Positions 46,355 to 55,210 of a stretch of DNA of 64,000 bases are shown here, one piece after another. Numbering within the stretch: position 1 is the stretch's first letter; the number at the start of each line of letters is the position of its first letter. Under the pieces are notes generated by a model. It made no database searches and had not been told where the DNA came from. It saw only the letters and a program-made list of their open reading frames with translations. Source of the DNA: Lachnospiraceae bacterium (GTDB lineage Bacteria > Bacillota > Clostridia > Lachnospirales > Lachnospiraceae); NCBI GenBank assembly GCA_024681795.1, contig JAILAD010000078.1, positions 1-64,000 on the forward strand, read 5' to 3'. The position numbers and the translations under genes are program-made.

Positions 46355-47224
46355 ATGAGTCCCCGAGTACCACAGAAAAAAGAGAAATTTACGATACCTG
46401 CAAAATACTGGATGCTTGCGGTTTTAATAATTTGCGGTATTTTGCTTTTGGTTACGTTTTTGGTAGATATTCCGAATACTCCCGCAAACGTAGTTGTGGG
46501 ATATACCATTGTGCCGATGCAGAAAGGTGTTACCGCCGTCGGCTCTTTTTTCGTGCAGCGAAAAGAAATGCTGACAACCATCGAAAAACTCCAGAAGGAA
46601 AACGAAGAACTGAGGACGGAAGTAAACAGCCTGACGGATGAAAATATCCAGTTAAAGCAGGAAAAATTCGAGCTTTTGTCACTTCGTGAACTGTTTGAAC
46701 TCGATGAGCAGTATTCGGATTATGAAAAAGTCGGAGCGAGAGTCATTGCCGGAGGCACAGGAAACTGGTTTGATTCCTTTACCATTGACAAGGGCAGTAA
46801 TGACGGACTGGAAGCTGACATGAATGTTTTGTCCGGAAGCGGACTTTGCGGAAGAATTGTTGCGGTCGGTCCGAACTGGGCAAGGGTTCTTGCGGTAATC
46901 GATGATACTTCAAATGTGTCCGCACAGGTTTTATCGACGTCTGACAGGCTGATTGTATCCGGAGATCTGGAATCCATGAAGGAAAACCATATCCGGTTTA
47001 CGGATCTTTACGATGAGGAAAATAAAGTTGCGGTCGGAGACAAGGTCGTAACCTCCAATATTTCGGACAAATTCCTGCCCGGTATTTTAATCGGATATAT
47101 CAGTTCCATCGAATCCGATCCGAATAATCTGACCAAGTCGGGCTATATTACACCGGCGGTGGATTTTAAGCATATGAGTGAAGTTTTGGTTGTGACCGAA
47201 ATGAAACAGGCTACAGAAGAGTAA
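46355..47224 (+). CDS. mreC: Rod shape-determining protein MreC
   Basis: The 289-residue protein has a cytoplasmic N-terminus, one transmembrane helix (about 18-38), a coiled coil (about 68-110, MLTTIEKLQKENEELRTEVN) and a C-terminal beta-barrel pair with GSNDGLEADMNVLSGSGLCGRI and VGDKVVTSNISDKFLPGILIGY. It links MreB inside to PBP2 outside. AGGAG precedes ATG. Its TAA is directly followed by the mreD ATG. Confidence 0.95.
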   Translation: MSPRVPQKKEKFTIPAKYWMLAVLIICGILLLVTFLVDIPNTPANVVVGYTIVPMQKGVTAVGSFFVQRKEMLTTIEKLQKENEELRTEVNSLTDENIQLKQEKFELLSLRELFELDEQYSDYEKVGARVIAGGTGNWFDSFTIDKGSNDGLEADMNVLSGSGLCGRIVAVGPNWARVLAVIDDTSNVSAQVLSTSDRLIVSGDLESMKENHIRFTDLYDEENKVAVGDKVVTSNISDKFLPGILIGYISSIESDPNNLTKSGYITPAVDFKHMSEVLVVTEMKQATEE

Positions 47225-47728
47225 ATGAAGAAATTTTTATTAAATACAGTATTGGTTATATTGTTCTTTGTCCTGCAGACATCCTTGTTCGGCAGGCTTT
47301 CCGTTGTTGGAGTAATCCCGAATCTTCTGGTGATTCTGGTTTCCGTCATGGGATTTATGCAGGGAGACCGGAATGCACTGATCATCGGTTTTTTCTGCGG
47401 CCTTCTGGTGGATATTTTTACCTTTAAAATCATCGGAATTCATGCGCTCATCTATGCTTTCATGGGTTATGTGACCGGTAAATTCCACAATACTTTTTAT
47501 CCGGAAGATTTCAAACTCCCGCTTCTTGTGGTTACCGGAAGCGATCTCGGATTTTCAATCCTGATGTATTTTTTCACGTATCTTTTCCGTGCAAAATTCC
47601 ATTTTGGATACTATTTTTTGAATGTCTGCCTTCCGGAACTGGCTTACACGCTGCTTGTGGCGGTTTTGATTTATCCGTTGTTCCTTTTGATGTACCGCTT
47701 TGTTCTTCGTGAAAAAATCAGGGAATAA
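47225..47728 (+). CDS. mreD: Rod shape-determining protein MreD
   Basis: The 167-residue protein has five or six membrane helices and the family pattern VIPNLLVILVSVMGFMQGDRNALIIGFFCGLLVDIF. It is the small integral membrane subunit of the elongasome. The start codon directly abuts the mreC stop, so translation is coupled. Confidence 0.93.
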   Translation: MKKFLLNTVLVILFFVLQTSLFGRLSVVGVIPNLLVILVSVMGFMQGDRNALIIGFFCGLLVDIFTFKIIGIHALIYAFMGYVTGKFHNTFYPEDFKLPLLVVTGSDLGFSILMYFFTYLFRAKFHFGYYFLNVCLPELAYTLLVAVLIYPLFLLMYRFVLREKIRE

Positions 47729-47766
47729 AAGAAAAATAACGGGGCTTGGGTTGGAGATAATCGTAA

Positions 47767-50652
47767 ATGTTTGAAGAAGTGAAGGAATTATTAAAAAAAA
47801 TTCTTTCCTCCAGAATGTTTATTCTGGGGCTTCTTTTTGTTGCCGGTGCAACGGTTCTGATTTCAAGGGTTTTTTATCTGCAGATTGTAAAAGGCGATTA
47901 TTATCAGGATAATTTCCAGCTGAAGATTATCCGTGAACGTACAATCAGTGCCGCAAGAGGCAATATATACGACCGGAACGGGAATCTTCTGGCATATAAC
48001 GAACTTGCATATAGCGTCGTGATTGAAGATATTTTCGATGACGAGCAGGATAAAAATGCGGCAATGAATGACGTGATTTTAAGACTTGCGGAACTGATTG
48101 AAAAAAACGGGGATGCCGTTATTTCGGATTTCGGAATTACGTTAAACCGGGACGGCGAATTTGAATTTGCATATCAGGATACCAGACATTTCAGATTTTT
48201 AGCAGACATTTACGGCTATGCCACGATTGACAAATTAAAATTTGAAGAGAAAAATGCCACACCCGAGGATGTGGTGGATTATTTTTGCCAAAGAAGAAAA
48301 TATGCAATCGGAACCTACAATACCGACCATGAAACGGGAAAGCGGGAATTTGTTCCGAGAGAAGGATATACGAACGAGGAAATTTTAAAGCTCATTACCA
48401 TTCGTTATTCCATTGATTTGAATGCATTTAAAAAATACGTGACAACCACGGTTGCGGCTGACGTATCCGATGAAACCGTCGCGGCAATCTATGAAAACGA
48501 AGACCGTTTAAAGGGAGTTTCGATTTCGCGTGACACGGTCAGAAGATATAAGGATTCCGTTTATTTTTCCCAGATTATCGGATATACCGGAATGATTTCC
48601 CAGGAGGAATTTGATGAATACAATGCCGGCCTGGAAGATGCTGCTTATTCGATGAACGATTATGTCGGAAAAACCGGAATGGAACTCTCCATGGAACAGT
48701 ATCTTCAGGGTACGAAAGGAAAAGAAGTCCTGTATGTAAACAATACCGGTAAGGTACTTGAACAGGCATCTTATACGGCACCCGTGGCCGGTAATGATGT
48801 ATATCTGACAATTGACAGGGATTTGCAGGTGGCAATTTACCATTTGCTTGAGCAGAAAATTGCGGGAATCCTGGTTTCCAAGATCCGTAACGTAAAAGAA
48901 TATATTCCGAGGGAAAATGCGACTGCATCGGATATTATCATTCCGATTGATGATGTTTATTATGCATTTTTCAACAATAACGTAATTGATACCAGAAGGC
49001 TTTCGAAACCATATGCAACCGATACGGAGCAGGAAGTGTATGCGGCGTATGTTTCAAAAGAAGGGGATGTGCTTGCGCAGATTGAAGCGCAGTTAAGGGA
49101 AGGAGAAACTCCTTATAACCAGCTTCCGAAGGAGTATCAGACCTATCAGAGCTATATTATCCAGATGCTTTCCTCCGAAAACCACGGAATCATCATAAAA
49201 GGTGAGGGATACGAAGAGGATGCGACATACATCGCCTGGGCAAAGGATGAAACCATCAGTATCAAGGCGTATCTGGAGTATTGTATTTCCCAAAACTGGA
49301 TTAATACCCAGAATCTGGATGTCAACAAAAAGTATTCGGATTCCGCGGAAGTATATGATGCGGTTGTGCGTTACACATTGGAACACCTGACCAACAATAC
49401 GGAGTTTACCAAGCGTATTTATAAATATATGATTGCGCAGAATCTGATTTCCGGACGGCAGATCTGTCTGATTCTCTGGGACCAGAATCTGATTAAAGTA
49501 CCGAAAGACCGTGTGGAGTCCTTAAGGGCAGGAGGAATCAGTTCCTATGATTTTATCTTAAAAGGAATCGAAGAACTGGAAATCACACCCGCAATGCTTG
49601 CCCTGGATCCGTGCTGCGGATCCGTTGTACTGACGGATGTCAATACGGGGGACGTTCTGGCACTTGTTTCGTATCCGAGTTACGATAATAACCGTCTTGC
49701 GAATTCCGCGGATACGACTTATCTTGCAAAACTGAACAATGATTATTCCAGACCTCTATGGAATTATGCGACGCAGTACCGTTCCGCGCCGGGTTCCTGT
49801 TTTAAACCGGTATCCGCCTTTGCCGGACTGATGGAGGGGAAGATTGACTTATCCTCGATAATTGTCTGTACGGGTACCTTTGATAAACTGACCGGAATTC
49901 AGCATAAATGCTGGATTTATCCGGGCGGTCACGGTTCCTTAAACGTTACCGGCGGTATTCAGCATTCCTGTAACTGCTTCTTTTACGAAGTCGGATACCG
50001 GCTTGCAAAAGATGAAAATGATGTATATGATGCGGATCTCGGAGTCGAAAGGCTTGCAAAATACGCGGATTTATTCGGTTTGTCTGAAAAATCCGGCGTG
50101 GAAATCTATGAAGCGGAGCCGAATGTTTCCACGGTTTATCCGGTACCTTCCGCTATCGGACAGGGTGAACATGCCTATACGACCATCGGGCTCAACCGAT
50201 ATATTACGGCGGTAGCCAATAACGGAACCGTTTATAATCTGACTTTGCTGGATGAAGTAAAGGATACGAAAGGAAATGTGGTACTGGACAATCACGCATC
50301 CATCCGCAACAAGGTGGAAATTCCGTCGGAATACTGGAATGCCGTACATACCGGTCTGAAGAAGGTTGTGGAAGGAAAGGCATATTTCTCGAAACTTCCG
50401 GTATCCGCGGCCGGCAAAACCGGTACTGCACAGGAGTCCAAGAAACGTGCAAACCATGCGCTTTTTGTAGGGTATGCTCCTTTTGAAACCCCGCAGGTTT
50501 CCGTAACCGCCAAAATCATGAACGGTTATAATTCCGATTATGCGGCGCAGCTTTCCAAAGACGTACTTGCATACTATTTCGGTTCCGAACAGAGAGACGA
50601 GATGATTACCGGAACGGCTGAAACACCGCTTACTGCCGTTGGTGGAGATTAA
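47767..50652 (+). CDS. mrdA: Penicillin-binding protein 2 (elongasome transpeptidase) with a large insertion
   Basis: The 961-residue class B PBP has an N-terminal membrane anchor (about 18-40), a pedestal starting RGNIYDRNGNLLAYNELAYSV, and a transpeptidase domain with SCFK (Ser about 677), SCN (about 734) and KTG (about 884). It crosslinks peptidoglycan during elongation with RodA. Typical PBP2 is 630-720 residues; here about 235 extra residues (about 370-605) sit between TIDRDLQVAIYHLLEQKI and DPCCGSVVLTDVNTG, near the start of the transpeptidase fold. The insert is helical, acidic and without motifs I know. GGAG lies 10 bases before ATG. Confidence 0.94.
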   Translation: MFEEVKELLKKILSSRMFILGLLFVAGATVLISRVFYLQIVKGDYYQDNFQLKIIRERTISAARGNIYDRNGNLLAYNELAYSVVIEDIFDDEQDKNAAMNDVILRLAELIEKNGDAVISDFGITLNRDGEFEFAYQDTRHFRFLADIYGYATIDKLKFEEKNATPEDVVDYFCQRRKYAIGTYNTDHETGKREFVPREGYTNEEILKLITIRYSIDLNAFKKYVTTTVAADVSDETVAAIYENEDRLKGVSISRDTVRRYKDSVYFSQIIGYTGMISQEEFDEYNAGLEDAAYSMNDYVGKTGMELSMEQYLQGTKGKEVLYVNNTGKVLEQASYTAPVAGNDVYLTIDRDLQVAIYHLLEQKIAGILVSKIRNVKEYIPRENATASDIIIPIDDVYYAFFNNNVIDTRRLSKPYATDTEQEVYAAYVSKEGDVLAQIEAQLREGETPYNQLPKEYQTYQSYIIQMLSSENHGIIIKGEGYEEDATYIAWAKDETISIKAYLEYCISQNWINTQNLDVNKKYSDSAEVYDAVVRYTLEHLTNNTEFTKRIYKYMIAQNLISGRQICLILWDQNLIKVPKDRVESLRAGGISSYDFILKGIEELEITPAMLALDPCCGSVVLTDVNTGDVLALVSYPSYDNNRLANSADTTYLAKLNNDYSRPLWNYATQYRSAPGSCFKPVSAFAGLMEGKIDLSSIIVCTGTFDKLTGIQHKCWIYPGGHGSLNVTGGIQHSCNCFFYEVGYRLAKDENDVYDADLGVERLAKYADLFGLSEKSGVEIYEAEPNVSTVYPVPSAIGQGEHAYTTIGLNRYITAVANNGTVYNLTLLDEVKDTKGNVVLDNHASIRNKVEIPSEYWNAVHTGLKKVVEGKAYFSKLPVSAAGKTGTAQESKKRANHALFVGYAPFETPQVSVTAKIMNGYNSDYAAQLSKDVLAYYFGSEQRDEMITGTAETPLTAVGGD

Positions 50653-50653
50653 T

Positions 50654-51784
50654 ATGTCGCAGATTATCCAAAGTTTAAAAAATTACAGATTCAGGGATTA
50701 TAATTTCAGATTGATTATAATGCTTCTTGCAATATCGATTATCGGAATCCTGTCTGTCGGAAGTGCGGAAAAAAGCCTGCAGTCCAAACAGATTTACGGT
50801 CTGATTATCGGTGTGGTTTTGATGCTTGTGCTTTCTTTTATCGACTATACGGTACTGCTGAAACTCTGGTGGCTGATTTATGCCGTTAACATTGTACTTC
50901 TGGTACTGGTTTTAACGGTGGGAGAGGTCCACGGAGGTGCGAAGAGATGGCTGAATATCGGAATTGCGGTTCAACCGTCCGAAACCGCGAAAATTATGTT
51001 GATTCTGTTCTATGCACAGTTTATAATGAAATTTAAGGATAAAATGAAGGAAATTTGGGTAATTTTGCTTTCCGTGGCGCTCATGATTCCGCCGCTTCTC
51101 TTAATTGCCAAACAGCCTGATTTATCCACAACCATAGTTGTATTCCTGGTGCTGATTACGGTGCTTTTTATCGGGGAAATTCCGTACAAATATGTACTGG
51201 CGGTTCTCGGAGTGGCCGTACCGGCAGCGGTTTTGTTGTTCATTTATTTATTGCAGCCGAATCAGAAACTTCTGGATTCCTATCAGCAGAAGAGAATTCT
51301 TGCCTGGCTTCATCCGGAACAGTACGAACTCGAGGAAGCATACCAGCAGTTGAATTCCGTAATGGCAATCGGCTCCGGACAGCTTACCGGAAAAGGATTA
51401 AACAATAACGTGGTTAATTCCGTAAAAAACGGTAATTTTATATCCAAACCGCAGACAGACTTTATTTTTACAATTATCGGAGAAGAACTTGGATTTGTCG
51501 GATCTGCAATTGTAATTGCACTGCTTCTCGGAATCGTGGTGGAATGCTTTGTTATCGCATTTAAAGCCAAAGATATTTCCGGAAGGGTTGTGGCAGGAGG
51601 AATGGGGGCATTGATCGGGTTCCAGGGAATGCTGAATATAGCCGTGGCAACCGGTCTTTTACCAAACACGGGACTTCCGCTTCCGTTTGTTTCGGCAGGT
51701 CTGACTTCCATGGTAAGTCTTTATATCGGAATGGGGTTTGTACTGAACGTGGGACTTCAGTGCGAGCAAAAATATACTAATTAA
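50654..51784 (+). CDS. rodA: Peptidoglycan glycosyltransferase RodA (SEDS)
   Basis: The 376-residue SEDS protein has about ten membrane helices, GAKRWLNIGIAVQPSETAKI, KQPDLSTTIV and the C-terminal TGLLPNTGLPLPFVSAG. It polymerises glycan strands with PBP2 as partner, and the two genes are separated by 1 base. The start is ATG 50654 (GGAG 6 bases before); an upstream TTG at 50639 would overlap mrdA. Position in the mre cluster favours RodA over FtsW. Confidence 0.95.
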   Translation: MSQIIQSLKNYRFRDYNFRLIIMLLAISIIGILSVGSAEKSLQSKQIYGLIIGVVLMLVLSFIDYTVLLKLWWLIYAVNIVLLVLVLTVGEVHGGAKRWLNIGIAVQPSETAKIMLILFYAQFIMKFKDKMKEIWVILLSVALMIPPLLLIAKQPDLSTTIVVFLVLITVLFIGEIPYKYVLAVLGVAVPAAVLLFIYLLQPNQKLLDSYQQKRILAWLHPEQYELEEAYQQLNSVMAIGSGQLTGKGLNNNVVNSVKNGNFISKPQTDFIFTIIGEELGFVGSAIVIALLLGIVVECFVIAFKAKDISGRVVAGGMGALIGFQGMLNIAVATGLLPNTGLPLPFVSAGLTSMVSLYIGMGFVLNVGLQCEQKYTN

Positions 51785-51802
51785 TTGGGGTGGGGTAACA
51801 AA

Positions 51803-52198
51803 ATGAACATTGCGTTAATTGCACATGATGCAAAAAAGAAACTGATGCAGAATTTCTGTATTGCATACAGAGGAATTCTGTGTAAAAACGAACTGTATGC
51901 AACGGGTACCACGGGACGTTTAATAGAAGAAGTAACCAATTTAAACGTTCATAAGTATCTGGCAGGACATCTCGGCGGCGAACAGCAGATTGGTGCACAG
52001 ATTGAACATAACCAAATTGACCTTGTTATTTTCCTGCGCGATCCGTTAACCGCGAAATCGCATGAACCCGAAATCAGCAATGTTGTCAGACTTTGTGATA
52101 TTCACAATATTCCGATTGCAACCAATCTGGCTTCGGCTGAACTGCTTATCAAATCATTGGACAGAGGAGATTTAGAGTGGCGTGAAATGTATAAATAA
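51803..52198 (+). CDS. mgsA: Methylglyoxal synthase
   Basis: The 131-residue protein has [38 protein letters not shown], and the catalytic-site [20 protein letters not shown]. It converts dihydroxyacetone phosphate to methylglyoxal, a bypass used when phosphate is short or sugar phosphates build up. The start is ATG 51803 after a GGGGTGGGG box; TTG 51785 is less likely. Its position behind rodA recurs in related bacteria. Its 3' end overlaps the next gene by 17 bases. Confidence 0.97.
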   Translation: MNIALIAHDAKKKLMQNFCIAYRGILCKNELYATGTTGRLIEEVTNLNVHKYLAGHLGGEQQIGAQIEHNQIDLVIFLRDPLTAKSHEPEISNVVRLCDIHNIPIATNLASAELLIKSLDRGDLEWREMYK

Positions 52199-53162
52199 AG
52201 CCTTTCTCTTATCTTTAGTAATAGTATCGGTATTTATGTTTGCCGGATGCGGGAATAAAGAATTCAGTATGGAATTCAACCGCAACATGAATTCCACTTC
52301 CTATACGATGGTCAGCATCGCGGAGGTGAATTCCACTCTGACCGGATATGCCGAATCCATCTGCGTGGATTTCGGCGAGTATTCGAAAGGTACGGAATAT
52401 CTGGATTCCGAAGCGGGTGGTCTTTTTGACATGACCGACTACAAAGTGCTTTACGGAAAGAATCTGTATGCATCCATGAATCCTGCATCGCTTACAAAAA
52501 TCATGACCGCATATGTTGCATTGAAATACGGGAATTTAGGAGATCGTATTACAGTTACGGAAAATGCGATGATTACCGAATCGGGTGCACAGACGGCAGG
52601 CTTGAAGCCGGGAGACACCATGACGCTTGAACAGGCTCTCAATATTATGATGGTTTGTTCGGCAAATGATGCGGCAGCCGCAATTGCAGAGCATGTCGGC
52701 GGCGGCAGTATGGATGTATTCGTAAATGCAATGAATGCCGAAGCCCTCAGAATCGGTGCTACCGGCACACATTTTACCAATCCCCACGGACTTACGGATG
52801 ATGCTCATAAAACAACGCCGTATGATTTGTATCTGATTTTTAACGAAGCATTAAAGGATGAGACTTTTAAGAATATTATCGGTCAGGTGGCATACACCAC
52901 CACAATTTCCGATGCAGCCGGAAATGCCAAGGAAATCAGTGTGAATTCCACGAATTCTTTCTTAAGAGGAGATTATGAATCTCCCGCGGAGGTTGCAGTT
53001 TTGGGAGGAAAGACCGGAACGACGACAGCGGCTGGTTCATGCCTTGCAATTTATGCAAAAGATTCCGCTAACAGATATTTTATTACTGTTGTGTTAAACG
53101 CACCGGACAGGGAGACTTCCTATACGGATACAATTGCGTTGCTGCAACTTCACGGAAGCTGA
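52182..53162 (+). CDS. D-alanyl-D-alanine carboxypeptidase, lipoprotein form
   Basis: The 326-residue protein is a class A low-molecular-weight PBP with SLTK (Ser about 103), SAN (about 160) and GGKTGTT (Lys about 277). The N-terminus is a lipoprotein signal ending FAGC (about residue 23), so it is anchored at its N-terminus, unlike DacA, which has a C-terminal amphipathic anchor; the C-terminal PBP5 domain is also missing. It trims the last D-Ala from stem peptides. GTG 52182 is the only start that keeps the signal peptide, and it lies 17 bases inside mgsA. Confidence 0.9.
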   Translation: MKCINKAFLLSLVIVSVFMFAGCGNKEFSMEFNRNMNSTSYTMVSIAEVNSTLTGYAESICVDFGEYSKGTEYLDSEAGGLFDMTDYKVLYGKNLYASMNPASLTKIMTAYVALKYGNLGDRITVTENAMITESGAQTAGLKPGDTMTLEQALNIMMVCSANDAAAAIAEHVGGGSMDVFVNAMNAEALRIGATGTHFTNPHGLTDDAHKTTPYDLYLIFNEALKDETFKNIIGQVAYTTTISDAAGNAKEISVNSTNSFLRGDYESPAEVAVLGGKTGTTTAAGSCLAIYAKDSANRYFITVVLNAPDRETSYTDTIALLQLHGS

Positions 53163-53205
53163 TGATACGGTTGTTTCGGTAATCATTATTTTATTATTTG
53201 TCAGG

Positions 53206-53234
53206 TTGTATTTTACATAGATTTTTAGTATAAT
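53206..53234 (+). promoter_or_regulatory. Promoter for the 53283 gene
   Basis: TTGTAT (53206-53211), 17 bases, perfect TATAAT (53229-53234). A short palindrome GTGTT-TTG-AACAC lies at 53241-53253, around the expected transcription start or just after it, and could be an operator (weak). Confidence 0.55.
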
Positions 53235-53282
53235 GAAACTGTGTTTTGAACACAAAAATATTTATCGGAGGGGTATTACATT

Positions 53283-53702
53283 ATGGTTCGTATGATTACA
53301 GGTAAGAATGGAAAGGGTAAATCCAAGGTACTTTTGGAGAAGGTAAATTCGGAAGTGAAAACAGTGCTCGGAAATGTCGTTTATATCGACACTACCACAA
53401 AGCATATGTATGAATTAAACAATAAGATTCGACTTATTAACGCGTCCGAGTATATGTTAAACTCCGGCGACAGATTTATTGGATTCCTTTCCGGTATTAT
53501 TTCACAGGATCACGACCTTCAGCAGATGTATTTTGATAATTTCTTAAAACTTGCAAACATTGAGATTACGGAGCTTGAGGGAGCCGTACATGAACTTGAA
53601 CTTTTAAGTGATAAATTCGGAGTGGATATTTATCTTTCCGTTTCCACATCTGACGGTGACATTCCCGCTTCTTTGGAAGACAGAGTACTTGTTGCACTTT
53701 AA
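53283..53702 (+). CDS. Small P-loop protein, function unknown
   Basis: The 139-residue protein begins VRMITGKNGKGKSKVLLEKV, where GKNGKGKS is a Walker A-like loop. After it come a strand (NVVYIDTT), LINASEYML and a predicted Walker B-like strand, but no obvious acidic DE motif. Similar short proteins in Clostridia are sometimes labelled PilT-like; that label is not supported by length or other motifs. It is monocistronic: own promoter upstream and a strong terminator directly downstream. GGAGGGG lies 9 bases before ATG. Confidence 0.75.
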   Translation: MVRMITGKNGKGKSKVLLEKVNSEVKTVLGNVVYIDTTTKHMYELNNKIRLINASEYMLNSGDRFIGFLSGIISQDHDLQQMYFDNFLKLANIEITELEGAVHELELLSDKFGVDIYLSVSTSDGDIPASLEDRVLVAL

Positions 53703-53724
53703 TTATTAAATATCCTGTACGAAC

Positions 53725-53757
53725 AAGCCTCAGAAGCTTTTCTGGGGCTTTCCTTTT
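53725..53757 (+). terminator. Strong intrinsic terminator after the P-loop gene
   Basis: AAGCCTCAGAA (53725-53735), loop GCTT, TTCTGGGGCTT (53740-53750) gives an 11-bp stem with one G-U pair, followed by TCCTTTT. The start codon of the next gene (53762) is only 5 bases after the T run. Confidence 0.85.
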
Positions 53758-53761
53758 GAAA

Positions 53762-55195
53762 ATGGCAGATACTCGTAAAACAAACAACAATCCCGAAAAC
53801 AACAGAAGAAAGAATCCCTATAAAAAACCGATAAATATCAATATAGGGATTATTATTTTTGTACTCATCGGGATTTATATCGTTTACAGTCTTTTAGCCT
53901 ATATGCGTTCCAAACCCATAGCGGGATATGAAGTAAAAATCGGATCACTGACTTCGCCTGCAACATTTACCGGTTTAATTATCCGCGATGAGGAAATTGT
54001 TTATGCGGATGAGGCAGGGTACGTGAATTATTACACCCGTGAAGGAGAAAGGGTTTCGTTCGGTGATCTGGTTTATTCCGTGGATTCCAGCGGAGAACTG
54101 GCGGAGATGCTTAAATCTGCAAATTCGGATGAACGAGTGATGTCAAACGAGGATTTTAACGAAATCCGGAATGAGATTATTGATTTTTCAAAGGATTTTT
54201 CCCGAGAGAAATTTTATCCGGTTTATGATTTCAAATATTCGCTTCAGGGCATGACGTTAAAACTTTCCAATCTGAATGTTTTAAACAATATCGGAAATAT
54301 GTCTTCCGGTCGTCTGGGAAATTCGGTTCGAATGAAAAATGCACAGGGAAGTGGATATGTCGTATTCAACGTGGATCATTATGAGGGAACGGAAGCCGAA
54401 AATATTACGGTGGAAGATTTTGACAGAAGCGGTTATGAGAAGAAACAGTTTGTAAATAACGAGCTGGTTGCATCCGGTGATCCGGTATACAAACTGATTA
54501 AGTCGGAAGACTGGAAGGTGATTATTCAAACGGATGAAAGCACCGCCCAGAGGCTGAAGGAAGAAGGCAGCGTTACCGTTAAATTCTTAAAGACGCAGAA
54601 TACCTGCATTGCTTCGACGGATGTAATAAAGCACGGAGAAGGGACTTTTGTGATTTTATCGTTTCGTTCTTTTGTTTCCACATTTGCTACGGACAGATTT
54701 CTCGATATCGAGATTGTTATGGATGAAAAGACCGGTCTGAAGATTCCGAATACCTCAATTGTTGAGAAGGAATTTTTCCTGATTCCCGAAGAATTTGCGG
54801 ATGTGGACGAGACAAATTCGGAAAAGGCTACGTTCGGTATTCAGACATATAACGATAAGGGACAGCTTGCGACGCAGTTTGTCAGTCTGGTTATTTATGA
54901 CAAAGAGGACGGATATTACTATGTAAATGCGCCTGAAATCGATCTCGGAACCATTCTGGTTAAGACGGATTCCAATCAGACGTTTACGGCAAGCAAGAAG
55001 GGTACCTTAATCGGAGTTTACAATATCAACAAAGGATATGCCGATTTCAGACAGATTACGATTCAGTATCAGAATGAAGAATACTCCATCGTAACACCGA
55101 ACTCCAATTACGGTCTTCGCGCTTATGATTATATTGTTCTCGATGCAACAACCGTAAATGACAATGATTTGATTTATCAAAGAGATACCAAGTAA
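53762..55195 (+). CDS. HlyD-like membrane-anchored protein
   Basis: The 477-residue protein has a basic, Asn-rich N-terminus, one transmembrane helix (about 26-48), and an extracellular part starting with the half-barrel GLIIRDEEIVYADEAGYVNYYTREGERVSFGDLVYSVD, a lipoyl/HlyD-like fold. The long middle coiled coil of true HlyD is short. No transporter or outer membrane partner is adjacent, so an efflux role is doubtful. Genes of this type often precede yggS-sepF in Lachnospiraceae, suggesting a link to division or envelope. No clear Shine-Dalgarno precedes ATG 53762; TTG 53756 is 8 bases after a GGGG in the terminator arm and is an alternative start. Confidence 0.78.
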   Translation: MADTRKTNNNPENNRRKNPYKKPININIGIIIFVLIGIYIVYSLLAYMRSKPIAGYEVKIGSLTSPATFTGLIIRDEEIVYADEAGYVNYYTREGERVSFGDLVYSVDSSGELAEMLKSANSDERVMSNEDFNEIRNEIIDFSKDFSREKFYPVYDFKYSLQGMTLKLSNLNVLNNIGNMSSGRLGNSVRMKNAQGSGYVVFNVDHYEGTEAENITVEDFDRSGYEKKQFVNNELVASGDPVYKLIKSEDWKVIIQTDESTAQRLKEEGSVTVKFLKTQNTCIASTDVIKHGEGTFVILSFRSFVSTFATDRFLDIEIVMDEKTGLKIPNTSIVEKEFFLIPEEFADVDETNSEKATFGIQTYNDKGQLATQFVSLVIYDKEDGYYYVNAPEIDLGTILVKTDSNQTFTASKKGTLIGVYNINKGYADFRQITIQYQNEEYSIVTPNSNYGLRAYDYIVLDATTVNDNDLIYQRDTK

Positions 55196-55210
55196 AGGAA
55201 GTTTAAAAAC

